Below, in pieces: positions 27,743-35,744 of a stretch of DNA of 64,000 bases. Source of the stretch: Peribacillus frigoritolerans. Lineage in GTDB: Bacteria; Bacillota; Bacilli; Bacillales; DSM-1321. The position numbers were made by a program, and so were the translations under genes. The stretch spans positions 2,202,001 to 2,266,000 of the forward strand of contig NZ_CP158190.1 of the NCBI RefSeq assembly GCF_040250305.1, read 5' to 3'. A model generated the notes under the pieces. It was not told where the DNA came from and did not search any database. It saw nothing but the letters and a program-made list of their open reading frames with translations. Position 1 is the stretch's first letter; each line of letters starts with the position of its first letter.

Positions 27743-29026
27743 TTGAAAACACCTAAATATTCTTGGATCATATTATTAATTCTTGTAGCTTCAGGTATGA
27801 TCAACCAGGTTGATAAGATCATCATTGGTTTGGTTTCTGTTCCTCTAATGAAAGAGTTACATTTAAGTCCTTCACAATGGGGAATTGTCGGGAGTTCGTT
27901 TTTTTGGTTCTTTACCTTTTCATCTTTCATTCTAGGGGGAATGGCCGATTCAAGAAATACGAAAAAAATGTTTACTTGGATCTCGTTTATCTGGTTGATT
28001 GTTCAATTTACCACTCCTTTTGTTTCCAGTCTGTCTCTGCTAGTTTTGACAAGAATGGTCTTGGGAGCAGGAGAAGGTCCTGCAGTTGCTATATCAACTT
28101 CAATAATAGGTAAATGGTTCCCTAAACATAGACATGGTATAGGCTTTGGTGCTGTTCTCTTTGGAGCAACAATCGGGCCCGCGATTGCTTCGCCATTATT
28201 AATCTCCTTGATCAATGGATATGGATGGAGATCTGCTTTTATAGCCATGGGAATTGTTGGACTAATGGTGCTAGTTTTATGGTTGATTCTTGGAAAAGAA
28301 AGCCCAAAAGAAATCGGTTCGTATACTTTTGATCAAGAAGATAAGCACTCAATAATTTCTTCTAATGTTTCTTGGCGTCAGTTTCTTCCGTATCTATTAT
28401 CTAAAAATTTTATTTTTATCGTTTTGTGTGCAGGCTGTGCCTATTGGTTATTGTCCGTTCAAGCTGTATGGTTTCCTGCATATTTTACCGAAATTAAACG
28501 TTTTGATGGAAAAATGTTAAAACTTGCAGTGTCTTTACCTTTTCTTTTTGCTGCCCTTTGCCAAATTGTATTTGCCTTGTTATCGGATTGGCTTTATCGC
28601 AAAACAGGAGATATTCGTAAAGCACGAATAAATGTTGCAGGGATTACGATGGTGCTATCCGCTATTTGTTTATTTCTTGCAAATGCCTTTAATTCTAGTT
28701 CTATTTCCATTCTATTCTTCATCCTTGCTCCGGGTTTTGCGATTGTTATTCTTTCACTCGCACCCGCCATATTAATGGAATTATTTTCTCCCAAAAACAT
28801 TGGAAAGGCTCAAGGGACCTATGTGGCTCTATCAAGTTCAACAAGCATTATTGCTCCTCTCATATTCGGGTATTTTATCCAGTATGCAGGAACAGAGGCA
28901 ATTGGATATGGTTATGGCTTCCAAGTAACTTCTTTGGTCATGTTCGTAATCGGATTATTGTTTTGGGCCATTGTCCGTCCTGTGAACCAAAATCAGATAA
29001 AACCTGAGGAACAAGTTATTGTATAA
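27743..29026 (+). CDS. MFS transporter 2 (paralogue of the 21.7-kb carrier)
   Basis: Major facilitator of 427 residues, highly similar along its length to the carrier at 21674, with the same GGMADSRNTKKM loop and AGEGPA motif. I start it at TTG 27743 with GAAGGGGAG (27725-27733) nine bases upstream, which gives an N-terminus matching the paralogue (K/STPKYSW). The in-frame TTG at 27704 would add 13 unrelated residues. It probably imports a relative of the acid carried by transporter 1. Confidence 0.88.
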   Translation: MKTPKYSWIILLILVASGMINQVDKIIIGLVSVPLMKELHLSPSQWGIVGSSFFWFFTFSSFILGGMADSRNTKKMFTWISFIWLIVQFTTPFVSSLSLLVLTRMVLGAGEGPAVAISTSIIGKWFPKHRHGIGFGAVLFGATIGPAIASPLLISLINGYGWRSAFIAMGIVGLMVLVLWLILGKESPKEIGSYTFDQEDKHSIISSNVSWRQFLPYLLSKNFIFIVLCAGCAYWLLSVQAVWFPAYFTEIKRFDGKMLKLAVSLPFLFAALCQIVFALLSDWLYRKTGDIRKARINVAGITMVLSAICLFLANAFNSSSISILFFILAPGFAIVILSLAPAILMELFSPKNIGKAQGTYVALSSSTSIIAPLIFGYFIQYAGTEAIGYGYGFQVTSLVMFVIGLLFWAIVRPVNQNQIKPEEQVIV

Positions 29027-29063
29027 AAATCATTAATAGGTGAATCAAGGAGGGAAATAAACT

Positions 29064-29219
29064 ATGTGTAAAAATGAAAAGGCCGTTTCTGAGATGGACT
29101 GTTGTGTATTGTGTCGTGAAGAATTAGCTATTATGGAGCGAAATCGCAGCAAGTGCTGGAGTTGTCAGGATAAGATAACCGAGACTTACGCTGATGATCA
29201 TATTGAAGTTGAGGATTAA
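29064..29219 (+). CDS. 51-residue cysteine-rich (CxxC/CxxC) protein
   Basis: Small ORF with a strong AAGGAGGG site before ATG 29064, 37 bases after the MFS stop, so likely in the same operon. It encodes 51 residues with two knuckles, CVLC (14-17) and CWSC (31-34), plus an extra Cys at 13, and an acidic tail. The spacing suggests a single zinc-ribbon-like site. I do not recognise the family. It could be a metal-binding accessory or regulatory peptide of the dioxygenase cluster. Confidence 0.7.
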   Translation: MCKNEKAVSEMDCCVLCREELAIMERNRSKCWSCQDKITETYADDHIEVED

Positions 29220-29251
29220 ATAATTCAGTAGTTTCGTAACAGGATTTGAAC

Positions 29252-29751
29252 TATACCCCGGATAACGGACACACATAAAAAAGTGTCCCTTATCCGGGTT
29301 TTCTTTGTTCAATAGGTTTAAAGAGTATGGAAGGAGGATTTCCATGAGAAAGAATATATATACTCTGAATTTCGGATTAAAGAACTTAAAAAGAATCCAA
29401 CTATCATAAGTGCTTCAGAGCGGCCTATCTCCTAAAATCATGAATTTAAAACAAAAGCTGTTAAGGAATAGAATAAGGGGAAATCCCCCTCTCAAATTTT
29501 CTTGGAACATGGATTTAATTTCGAAATAATTGGTAAGGAACAACCTAAGCGTTGTCTACATCGCTGGTATGATACCTTTGAAAGGGTTTGGTGAGGAAGG
29601 CTTTTCTTACGGAACACAGTGGAAAAGGAAGTATAAGACGCCCTTCTTCCAAGCCACTGTTTGTAGAGGGTCAACTTAAGAATGCCGAAGCGTGAATCAA
29701 ATTCCTTGAAGCAGAAAATGAGTTTCTAAAAAACTGGAAGAGTTAGAAAGG
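29252..29751 (+). mobile_element. Degenerate IS3-family (IS150-type) element, copy 2, left part
   Basis: The left end carries the same hairpin as at 18561 and 49391 (ACCCCGGATAACGGACAC, then GTGTCCCTTATCCGGG). AAGGAGG then precedes ATG 29343, opening MRKNIYT. Downstream, several frames give pieces typical of IS3-family OrfA, ending KFLEAENEFLKKLEELERR near 29690-29750. Multiple stops and frameshifts make it non-functional, and OrfB and the right end are missing. Its 3' edge abuts a CoA-transferase remnant at about 29752, so a deletion or insertion joined them. Confidence 0.65.
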
Positions 29752-29753
29752 CG

Positions 29754-30001
29754 GGCAGTAACAATTGTGGGGTGGATGATTGGGAATGGGGTCACTGCTT
29801 ACCAATAAAAAGATTAAGAAAATAGTAGGTGAGAACAAGTTCTTTGAAAAGCAATTTTTAAGTGGAGAATTGGAAGTAGAGCTTGTTGATTTTACTGAGG
29901 GAATGTTTCTTGCTGAAACTCAAGAAGGTGTTTCACTTGATGAAGTGATGGAAAAGACAAGTGGTGAAGGGGATCGCCAAAAGGCTTCTATTAAAAGGTA
30001 A
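29754..30001 (+). pseudogene. 3-oxoacid CoA-transferase remnant (scoA/scoB fusion by deletion)
   Basis: The piece SNNCGVDDW, then after a one-base frameshift near 29784 MGSLLTNKKIKKIVGENK and FFEKQFLSGELEVEL, matches the centre of CoA-transferase subunit A. It jumps directly into DFTEGMFLAETQEGVSLDEV, which resembles the C-terminal tail of subunit B. The middle of both genes is therefore deleted. A 73-codon frame is open from TTG 29780 but cannot make an active transferase. Such enzymes activate 3-oxoacids such as acetoacetate with succinyl-CoA. Confidence 0.65.
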
Positions 30002-30048
30002 AGAGATAACACTGCTAATGTCTGTTAGGGTAGAGATAGATTTTAAAG

Positions 30049-30094
30049 AAGAGAAGCTTTTCGCCACCTTGAGACGAAGAGCCTTCTCTTTTTT
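30049..30094. terminator. Bidirectional terminator between CoA-transferase remnant and LysR gene
   Basis: AAGAGAAGCTTTTCG (30049-30063) pairs with CGAAGAGCCTTCTCTT (30075-30090) and is followed by a T tract. It sits five bases from the end of the minus-strand LysR gene. Confidence 0.75.
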
Positions 30095-30098
30095 TCTT

Positions 30099-31004
30099 TT
30101 AATTCTTAATGATTTCTGATTTTAAATAATGAATATATTTGTTGGCAAAACTGGACAAATGTTTATTCTCTGAACGAACTAATCCTAAAGAAATATTTAC
30201 AGTCGGGTGATACACCAAATCAATTGGAACGATATCGCCATTAATGATAAGGGGATAGTTTTTCATTACGAAATCAGGAGCAAATGTAATTGCCAAATTT
30301 TCATTGACTGCTTGGAGAACTCCATCCATATTATTTGAAGTAAATAAGATTTTCAAGGGCTTATATTTATGAAAGAATTCTTGTACAAAATACTGCATAA
30401 ATTCACCCTTATATGTCACGAGAGTTTGATCAAGTATATCATGCGGAGTTATAGTACCAAGGATGGCTAAGGGAGAATGCTTAGAAACATATACTTTCTG
30501 CTTCCCTTCGATTAATGCTTCAAAAGCTATTCCTTCCATGTTTATGTTCAAATCACTTGAATACGTAATCAGTCCAATGTCAGTCTTGTGCTGTCGAACA
30601 TCTCCAATTACAGCAGATCCACTTTTATCGGAAACCTCCAAATTTACGTGCGGATAATCATGTCTAAACGATGCTATCGCTTTTACCAGGAACGTCATCA
30701 ATCCAGGTAATGACGAAATTTTTAGTTCCCCCACTTCCGTGGAATTCAATAAGTTAGCAGTCTCTTTTATTTCCTCAAGTTTTTTTTGTACTTCATAGGC
30801 GAGTTTCAAAATGATTCTTCCTTCATCGGTTGGGACAGCGCCGTGTCCCCGTGACCGCTTAAGAACTTTAATCCCCAACTCCTTTTCCAAGTTGGTTATG
30901 GACTGGCTGATGTTGGATTGGGTCACATGTAGATTCTGTGCTGCGATAGACAGAGAACTATATTTTGCGACTTCTACGATATATAGTAATTGTTCAATAT
31001 TCAT
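30099..31004 (-). CDS. LysR-family transcriptional regulator of the dioxygenase cluster
   Basis: LysR-type regulator of 301 residues. The N-terminal winged helix (residues 1-60, MNIEQLLYIVEVAKYSSLSIAAQNLHVTQSNISQSITNLE) and the linker helix are canonical. The effector domain begins with GELKISSLPGL. It is divergent from an SDR gene, with a shared AT-rich element in the 143-base gap. The same element recurs before six other transcription units between 18.8 and 32.8 kb. I infer that it regulates the whole catabolic cluster, with a substrate or CoA-ester as effector. Confidence 0.93.
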   Translation of the reverse strand: MNIEQLLYIVEVAKYSSLSIAAQNLHVTQSNISQSITNLEKELGIKVLKRSRGHGAVPTDEGRIILKLAYEVQKKLEEIKETANLLNSTEVGELKISSLPGLMTFLVKAIASFRHDYPHVNLEVSDKSGSAVIGDVRQHKTDIGLITYSSDLNINMEGIAFEALIEGKQKVYVSKHSPLAILGTITPHDILDQTLVTYKGEFMQYFVQEFFHKYKPLKILFTSNNMDGVLQAVNENLAITFAPDFVMKNYPLIINGDIVPIDLVYHPTVNISLGLVRSENKHLSSFANKYIHYLKSEIIKN

Positions 31005-31047
31005 GACTGTTCTCCTTTTTAATATTAGTAATACTTACTTACCACAT

Positions 31048-31090
31048 TAAAATCTTTAATTTTATTTAATTATAATTTATTAGTATAATC
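31048..31090 (+). promoter_or_regulatory. Shared AT-rich promoter element, copy D (LysR/SDR divergent gap)
   Basis: AATCTTTAATTTTATTTAAT then TATAATTTATTAGTATAATC. The last part gives a -10 (TATAAT) with no recognisable -35, as expected for an activator-dependent promoter. Location between the divergent LysR gene and its SDR neighbour is the classic site of a LysR operator. Confidence 0.7.
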
Positions 31091-31147
31091 AATATCAATA
31101 ATATTTTAAAATCTTTGAATATTCAAAAAAACAGGAGGGGAACTAGA

Positions 31148-31936
31148 ATGTCATTAAACCAATTGTTTGATTTAAATGGTAAGACAGCAATCGTTACCGG
31201 AGGCGGCAGCGGGTTAGGTCGTGTAATGGCACTGGCGTTGGCAGAAGCCGGAGCAAACGTTGTTGTATGTTCACGGCGTTTAGAAGTTTGCGAAGCAGTT
31301 GTAAAAGAAATCGAGGCGTTAGGAAGACAGGCACTTGTTCTATCATTGGATGTCACAGATCGGGAATCAGTCGTTCAAGGTGTAGAAAAAGCGGTAACTC
31401 ATTTTGGAAAAATCGAAATTTTAGTCAACAGCAGCGGAACAGTTTTTGAGTCACCTGCTACGGATATGCCTTTAGAACAATGGCAAGCTATGCTGGATAC
31501 AAATTTGACAGGAACATTCTTGATGTGTCAGGCAGTTGGAAAACATATGATTAACAACGAATACGGTAAAATCATTAATATTTCTTCTAGTATCGGCTTT
31601 AAAGGTGTTGACCCGGAAGCTGTGGATTCTGTCGGATATACAACCAGTAAGGGTGCAGTCATGACTTTAACGAAGGATCTAGCAGTTAAGTGGGGCCGGC
31701 ATGGAGTGTATGTAAATTCAATTGCTCCTGGAGTTTTCACTACAGGAATGAATAACCCAGAAATACCGGGAACACTTGTACACAAAGCAGGCCCTTTCAT
31801 CGCTTCACAAGTTCCAGTTAGAAGATTAGGCAGTGACAATGATTTGGTAGGTGCACTCCTTTACTTTGCTTCAGCAGCATCTGATTATTGTACTGGACAT
31901 ATATTGACTCTTGATGGTGGACTTGGGGCTAAGTAA
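31148..31936 (+). CDS. SDR-family oxidoreductase
   Basis: Short-chain dehydrogenase of 262 residues with the classical elements: TGGGSGLG cofactor loop, CSRR (NADP preference), INISSS, and catalytic YTTSKGAV. NNAG is replaced by NSSG. The C-terminal LDGGLGAK is typical. AGGAGGGG lies seven to eight bases before ATG 31148; a start 33 bases upstream is open but lacks a site. It probably oxidises an alcohol or hydroxyacyl intermediate formed after the dioxygenase step. Confidence 0.92.
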   Translation: MSLNQLFDLNGKTAIVTGGGSGLGRVMALALAEAGANVVVCSRRLEVCEAVVKEIEALGRQALVLSLDVTDRESVVQGVEKAVTHFGKIEILVNSSGTVFESPATDMPLEQWQAMLDTNLTGTFLMCQAVGKHMINNEYGKIINISSSIGFKGVDPEAVDSVGYTTSKGAVMTLTKDLAVKWGRHGVYVNSIAPGVFTTGMNNPEIPGTLVHKAGPFIASQVPVRRLGSDNDLVGALLYFASAASDYCTGHILTLDGGLGAK

Positions 31937-31971
31937 ATTTTATCCAAATAAGGTGGTTGCGTAAATTAATC

Positions 31972-32030
31972 ATACTTAATTGCAATTAAAAAATATCGAT
32001 TTTACTTAATTGATAATTAAGAATATACTG
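31972..32030 (+). promoter_or_regulatory. Shared promoter element, copy E with two dyads (cupin gene)
   Basis: Two palindromes occur here: CTTAATTGCAATTAA (31974-31988) and CTTAATTGATAATTAAG (32005-32021). The second is a perfect inverted repeat fitting a LysR T-N11-A box, followed by ATATACT. The pair could be recognition and activation sites. It precedes the cupin by about 95 bases. Confidence 0.65.
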
Positions 32031-32124
32031 AAAATAACAAATTTGAAACTATTTAATTTGCTTGTTGATGAAAGAAAAACAATAAGCGAATTTAATAAAT
32101 ATTTATTGAAAGAGGGGATTTTAA

Positions 32125-32601
32125 GTGAGTAATTTAAAAGATGTAAAAGAAGTAGAAGTATTTCATGCAGGTAATGTTAGTGTAGATGAATTGCCTTGGA
32201 TTCCATATTTTGGAGATGCGAAATTTAAATTGCTTAAAGCCAACCCTGTGACAGGACAGACGGTTACGTTGTTATGTGTTCCTGCGAAAATGCAGCTTCC
32301 GGCCCATTTCCATCCTGGAACAGTCATTGTTTATACCGTCCAAGGGACTTGGAGATATCTCGAGGAGCCTTGGATCTCCAAACCTGGTGACATGGTTTAT
32401 GAGCCTGCAGGCTCCAAACATACGCCGATAGCTGTAGGGGATGAAGATGTTATCACCTTCAATATTGTAGAAGGAACATTGGACTATTTGGGTGAAGAAG
32501 GAGAAATTGTTGCCAGAGACAATTGGGAAACATTCCTGAGAAAATACTATGAACATTGTGCGGCTGAAGGAATTGAACCAATTGATGTGACTAAATTTTA
32601 G
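32125..32601 (+). CDS. Cupin protein, 2,4'-dihydroxyacetophenone dioxygenase (DAD)-like
   Basis: Single-domain cupin of 158 residues. Metal-ligand motif 1 is PAHFHPGTVIVYTVQGTWRY and motif 2 is KPGDMVYEPAGSKHTPI. The overall pattern (GTVIVYTVQGTWRYLE, AGSKHT) recalls DAD-family dioxygenases, which cleave C-C bonds next to a carbonyl. The start is GTG with AGAGGGG about nine bases upstream. It is monocistronic with its own LysR-type element and a terminator. A role in cleaving a diketone or hydroxyketone intermediate is an inference. Confidence 0.82.
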   Translation: MSNLKDVKEVEVFHAGNVSVDELPWIPYFGDAKFKLLKANPVTGQTVTLLCVPAKMQLPAHFHPGTVIVYTVQGTWRYLEEPWISKPGDMVYEPAGSKHTPIAVGDEDVITFNIVEGTLDYLGEEGEIVARDNWETFLRKYYEHCAAEGIEPIDVTKF

Positions 32602-32614
32602 TTAGATTTATAAA

Positions 32615-32660
32615 AAAAGAGAAGCCCGGCGTCCAATGACGAAGAGGCTTCTCTTTTTTC
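32615..32660 (+). terminator. Terminator after the cupin gene
   Basis: Twelve-bp stem AAAAGAGAAGCC (32615-32626) with GGCTTCTCTTTT (32646-32657), followed by T residues. Confidence 0.85.
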
Positions 32661-32701
32661 TGGGCTATCTCTTTTGATATTAATAATAATAATTTATATA
32701 T

Positions 32702-32745
32702 TAAAATTTTTAATTTTATTTAATTAAAACTTATAAGTATAATCG
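32702..32745 (+). promoter_or_regulatory. Shared AT-rich promoter element, copy F (third SDR)
   Basis: AAAATTTTTAATTTTATTTA then ATTAAAACTTATAAGTATAATC. It nearly equals copies A and D and ends in TATAAT. It lies about 75 bases before the SDR at 32820. Confidence 0.68.
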
Positions 32746-32819
32746 TTAATATGATAATATTTTAAAAATTTTTAATATTCTCATTTAATAAAAAATAACG
32801 TTAGGAGGAATAATGATAA

Positions 32820-33602
32820 ATGACAGCAGAGACGGTTTTGATTACTGGTGCTACAAAAGGGATTGGATATGAATTCACAAAAGTTTTTGCAGAGCAATGT
32901 TACAACTTGGTATTAGTTGCCAGAGATTCGGTGTTGTTGGGCCAACAAGCCGAGAGTTTAAAAAAGGAATATGGCGTGCAAGTAAATACTTTTGCCGGCG
33001 ATTTGAGCAGTTATACAACGGTAGAGGGCTTGCATCGATACTTGAAAAGCGAAGGAATCGACATTGATATTTTGATTAATAATGCTGGAGCTGGCGGATT
33101 AGGGTTGATGACGGAATTGGATATTCAAAAAGAAATGGAATACCTGCAGCTCAACATGATCTCTCTCACGTATTTGACAAGACTTATTGCGGATGACATG
33201 GTGAAACGAAAGCAAGGTAAAATTTTAAACGTGGCTTCAACAGCAGCCTTTCAGCCAACCCCACGGATGTCGATGTATGGGGCCAGCAAATCTTACGTCT
33301 TATTCTTTACGGAAGCAATTGCGGAAGAACTTAAAGGAACCGGAGTTCAAGCTTCTGTATTATGTCCCCCTTCAACCAAAACGCCGCTTACGCAAGGGTT
33401 AGCTTCAACAAGAACAAAAATTTTCATTAAGAACTTAATAGAACCTCAAGTTGTTGCCAAGTGCGGATATGAAGGGTTAATGAAGGATAAAACTGTGATC
33501 ATTCCAGGCTTTAAAAATAAACTCATGGCTAAATCTGTGGGATTGCTGCCAAGGAAATGGGTAACCATCTATTCCCGAAAGCTTATCGAACAAAAAGTGT
33601 AA
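32820..33602 (+). CDS. SDR-family oxidoreductase (DltE/YqjQ-type)
   Basis: Short-chain dehydrogenase of 260 residues with ITGATKGIGYEF, ILINNAGAGG, NVASTAAFQPTPRMSMYGASKSYV (catalytic Ser, Tyr and Lys all present) and LCPPSTKTPL. The C-terminal part with a basic, hydrophobic end resembles the membrane-associated 'SDR family' used on long-chain or hydroxyacyl substrates. AGGAGG precedes ATG 32820. It is under its own copy of the LysR-type element and probably acts on an intermediate of the same pathway. Confidence 0.9.
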   Translation: MTAETVLITGATKGIGYEFTKVFAEQCYNLVLVARDSVLLGQQAESLKKEYGVQVNTFAGDLSSYTTVEGLHRYLKSEGIDIDILINNAGAGGLGLMTELDIQKEMEYLQLNMISLTYLTRLIADDMVKRKQGKILNVASTAAFQPTPRMSMYGASKSYVLFFTEAIAEELKGTGVQASVLCPPSTKTPLTQGLASTRTKIFIKNLIEPQVVAKCGYEGLMKDKTVIIPGFKNKLMAKSVGLLPRKWVTIYSRKLIEQKV

Positions 33603-33742
33603 AAAGCATTAAAGTCCTATACTTGACAAGGTTTGGAGCTTTTAAAAGTAGTATCTTTATAGATTTACGATGACAAATGGCTTACATAGTTTTTCTGAAG
33701 AAATCATGTTTGGAATAATGAAATCAAAAAAGGGGATTAATA

Positions 33743-34885
33743 ATGAATTTTTTATTATCTAAGGAACATCAGATGATGCAAAAAATGGTGCGAGAGTTTG
33801 CTCTAAACGAATGTGAACCTACTGCTGCTCAACGTGATGAAGAGGAATATTTTGATATCAAGATTTGGCACAAGCTGGCGGAACTTGGTTTATGCGGCAT
33901 ACCTTGGCCAGAAGAGTACGGAGGTGCAGGTGCCGATTACTTGAGTTATGTGATCACGGTAGAGGAATTGTCTCGGGTGGACGCTTCAATTGGGACCGCA
34001 CTTTCCGCACATACATCGTTAGCCGGATGGCCGGTTTACAAGTTTGGAACGGAACATCAAAAGCAAAAATATTTACGGGCAATGGCGGAAGGAAAAAACA
34101 TGGGTGCGTATTGCTTGACGGAATCTGGATCCGGATCTGATGCCAGTGGAATGAGAACAACAGCCGTTCTAGACGGAGATGAATGGCTCTTAAACGGATC
34201 GAAGATTTTTATCACCAACGGAGGCTATGCCGACACTTATATCGTTTTCGCACAGACCAACTCGACACTAAAGCATAAAGGCATATCTGCGTTTATTGTG
34301 GAAAAGGGCTTCCCAGGTTTCTCGGTAGGAAAGAAGGAAAAAAAGCTAGGCATTCGCTCTTCCGCCACGACAGAGGTCATTTTTGAGGACTGCCGCGTTC
34401 CAAAGGACAATCTTTTAGGCCAAGTGGGTGAAGGGTTCCAGATTGCCATGATGACTCTCGACGGCGGTAGGAACGGAATCGCATCCCAAGCTGTTGGAAT
34501 CGCTCAAGGGGCATTTGATAAAGCTGTCGCATTTGCAAAGGATCGCGTCCAATTTGGCAAAACGATTAGCTCACTTCAAGCTATTCAATTCAAATTAGCC
34601 GATATGGCCACAAAAATTGAAGCTGCCCGTTTATTGACATATCAGGCAGCTTGGCGTGAGGATCAAGGAGTTCCTTACGGACTTCACTCTGCCATGTCCA
34701 AACTATTTGCTGGAGACACTGCCATGGAAGTAGCGGTGGAGGCTGTTCAAGTATTCGGCGGATATGGATACACAAGGGAATACCCGGTAGAACGATATAT
34801 GAGAGATGCTAAAATCACCCAAATCTATGAAGGGACGCAAGAGATTCAGCGTCTTGTTATTGCCGGAAATCTGCTTAAAGCATAG
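33743..34885 (+). CDS. Acyl-CoA dehydrogenase
   Basis: FAD-dependent acyl-CoA dehydrogenase of 380 residues, full length. It has [13 protein letters not shown] (FAD/substrate loop), [40 protein letters not shown] and [30 protein letters not shown], with the catalytic Glu at residue 363 in YEGT. It introduces the 2,3-double bond in a short or branched acyl-CoA and passes electrons to ETF. A decayed dehydratase and a decayed ETF alpha gene follow, so electron transfer must rely on ETF from elsewhere. RBS AAGGGG before ATG. No shared element was seen upstream. Confidence 0.95.
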   Translation: MNFLLSKEHQMMQKMVREFALNECEPTAAQRDEEEYFDIKIWHKLAELGLCGIPWPEEYGGAGADYLSYVITVEELSRVDASIGTALSAHTSLAGWPVYKFGTEHQKQKYLRAMAEGKNMGAYCLTESGSGSDASGMRTTAVLDGDEWLLNGSKIFITNGGYADTYIVFAQTNSTLKHKGISAFIVEKGFPGFSVGKKEKKLGIRSSATTEVIFEDCRVPKDNLLGQVGEGFQIAMMTLDGGRNGIASQAVGIAQGAFDKAVAFAKDRVQFGKTISSLQAIQFKLADMATKIEAARLLTYQAAWREDQGVPYGLHSAMSKLFAGDTAMEVAVEAVQVFGGYGYTREYPVERYMRDAKITQIYEGTQEIQRLVIAGNLLKA

Positions 34886-34952
34886 AAAAAACTCAAAATT
34901 AACGAAAACAGGAATGGTAATCAATTAAAAACCGGCGAATGGGCTTGCAAAC

Positions 34953-35287
34953 GTGAAAGATATACTTGTGCACGAGTTAGAGCCATACAGCGTGACAGTG
35001 GGAAAAGGAAAAATAAAAGAATTGATGATTGCAATAGGAGATGATAACCCATTTTTCTACAGCCTGGGGTCAGCTAAGGATGCCGGTTATGATGGTACTC
35101 CTGTTCCGCTCACTTTCTTGCAAATCATTGATTACCATGGCAGTTATGGCTTTCAAGAGAAAATGGAGGTTTGTTGACAAAGTGGTAGAGAAAAAGGGCT
35201 GATAACGTAGTTGTGGGTAAAGTACAGGTATAAAACAGTGAAGGTGACATAAAAGTCTCTGGAATTTTTGAAGCGGTTTTGCCATGA
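34953..35287 (+). pseudogene. MaoC-like (R)-hydratase/dehydratase remnant
   Basis: The 5' part reads GKIKELMIAIGDDNPFFY, then AGYDGTPVPLTFLQI, the typical N-terminus of MaoC/FAS1-DH-type dehydratases. After QEKMEV the frame is lost. Continuing in shifted frames gives DKVVEKKG, DNVVVGKVQV, a stop, then NSEGDIKVSGIFEAVLP, the end of the same domain. An internal deletion and at least two lesions inactivate it. The enzyme would have hydrated the enoyl-CoA made by the dehydrogenase upstream. Confidence 0.7.
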
Positions 35288-35347
35288 AGCGATTTGTAAA
35301 TCCAACCTTATAGCTCGTTGCCGACCCGAATTGATGGAACACAACCG

Positions 35348-35628
35348 CTTGAGGAATTGGCGGATGTGCAGGTGCTGAATATTGAGATTATTCACTTCAA
35401 ATCGGTCAGACTGGAAAAGTCGTAAACCTTGATTTGTCCATTGCTTGTGGAATTTCAGGTGCCACTCAGCATTTAGCCGGGGTATCTGACTCTAAAGTTC
35501 TCGCTGAGATTAACAAAGATCCCGAAGCCTATATTTTTCAAGTAGCGGACTGCGGTAATGTGGGGGATTTGTTTGAGTTGATTCCGCTTATAACGAGGGA
35601 AATTAGAAAAGTATTAGTAAATCCTTAA
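35348..35628 (+). pseudogene. Electron transfer flavoprotein alpha subunit remnant (etfA')
   Basis: The open 3' portion reads [53 protein letters not shown] and [12 protein letters not shown], the conserved C-terminal FAD domain of EtfA. Upstream, LEELADV and then GAEY, with a frameshift and a TGA, show that the rest was deleted. ETF would be the electron acceptor of the acyl-CoA dehydrogenase at 33743, so the local module has decayed as a unit. Confidence 0.8.
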
Positions 35629-35744
35629 ACAGATCTGGAATAGAACATGTATTACTCCTGATTAATAAGTGCATCTCTTCTCAATAAAAAATCTGCTATC
35701 AATGGAATAATTGATAGACAACACTTTTGGAAAGGAAACTGGAT

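Noticed and set aside
29124..29345. 73-codon minus-strand frame
   Set aside because: It overlaps the Cys-rich small gene and the IS hairpin on the other strand and has no ribosome site.
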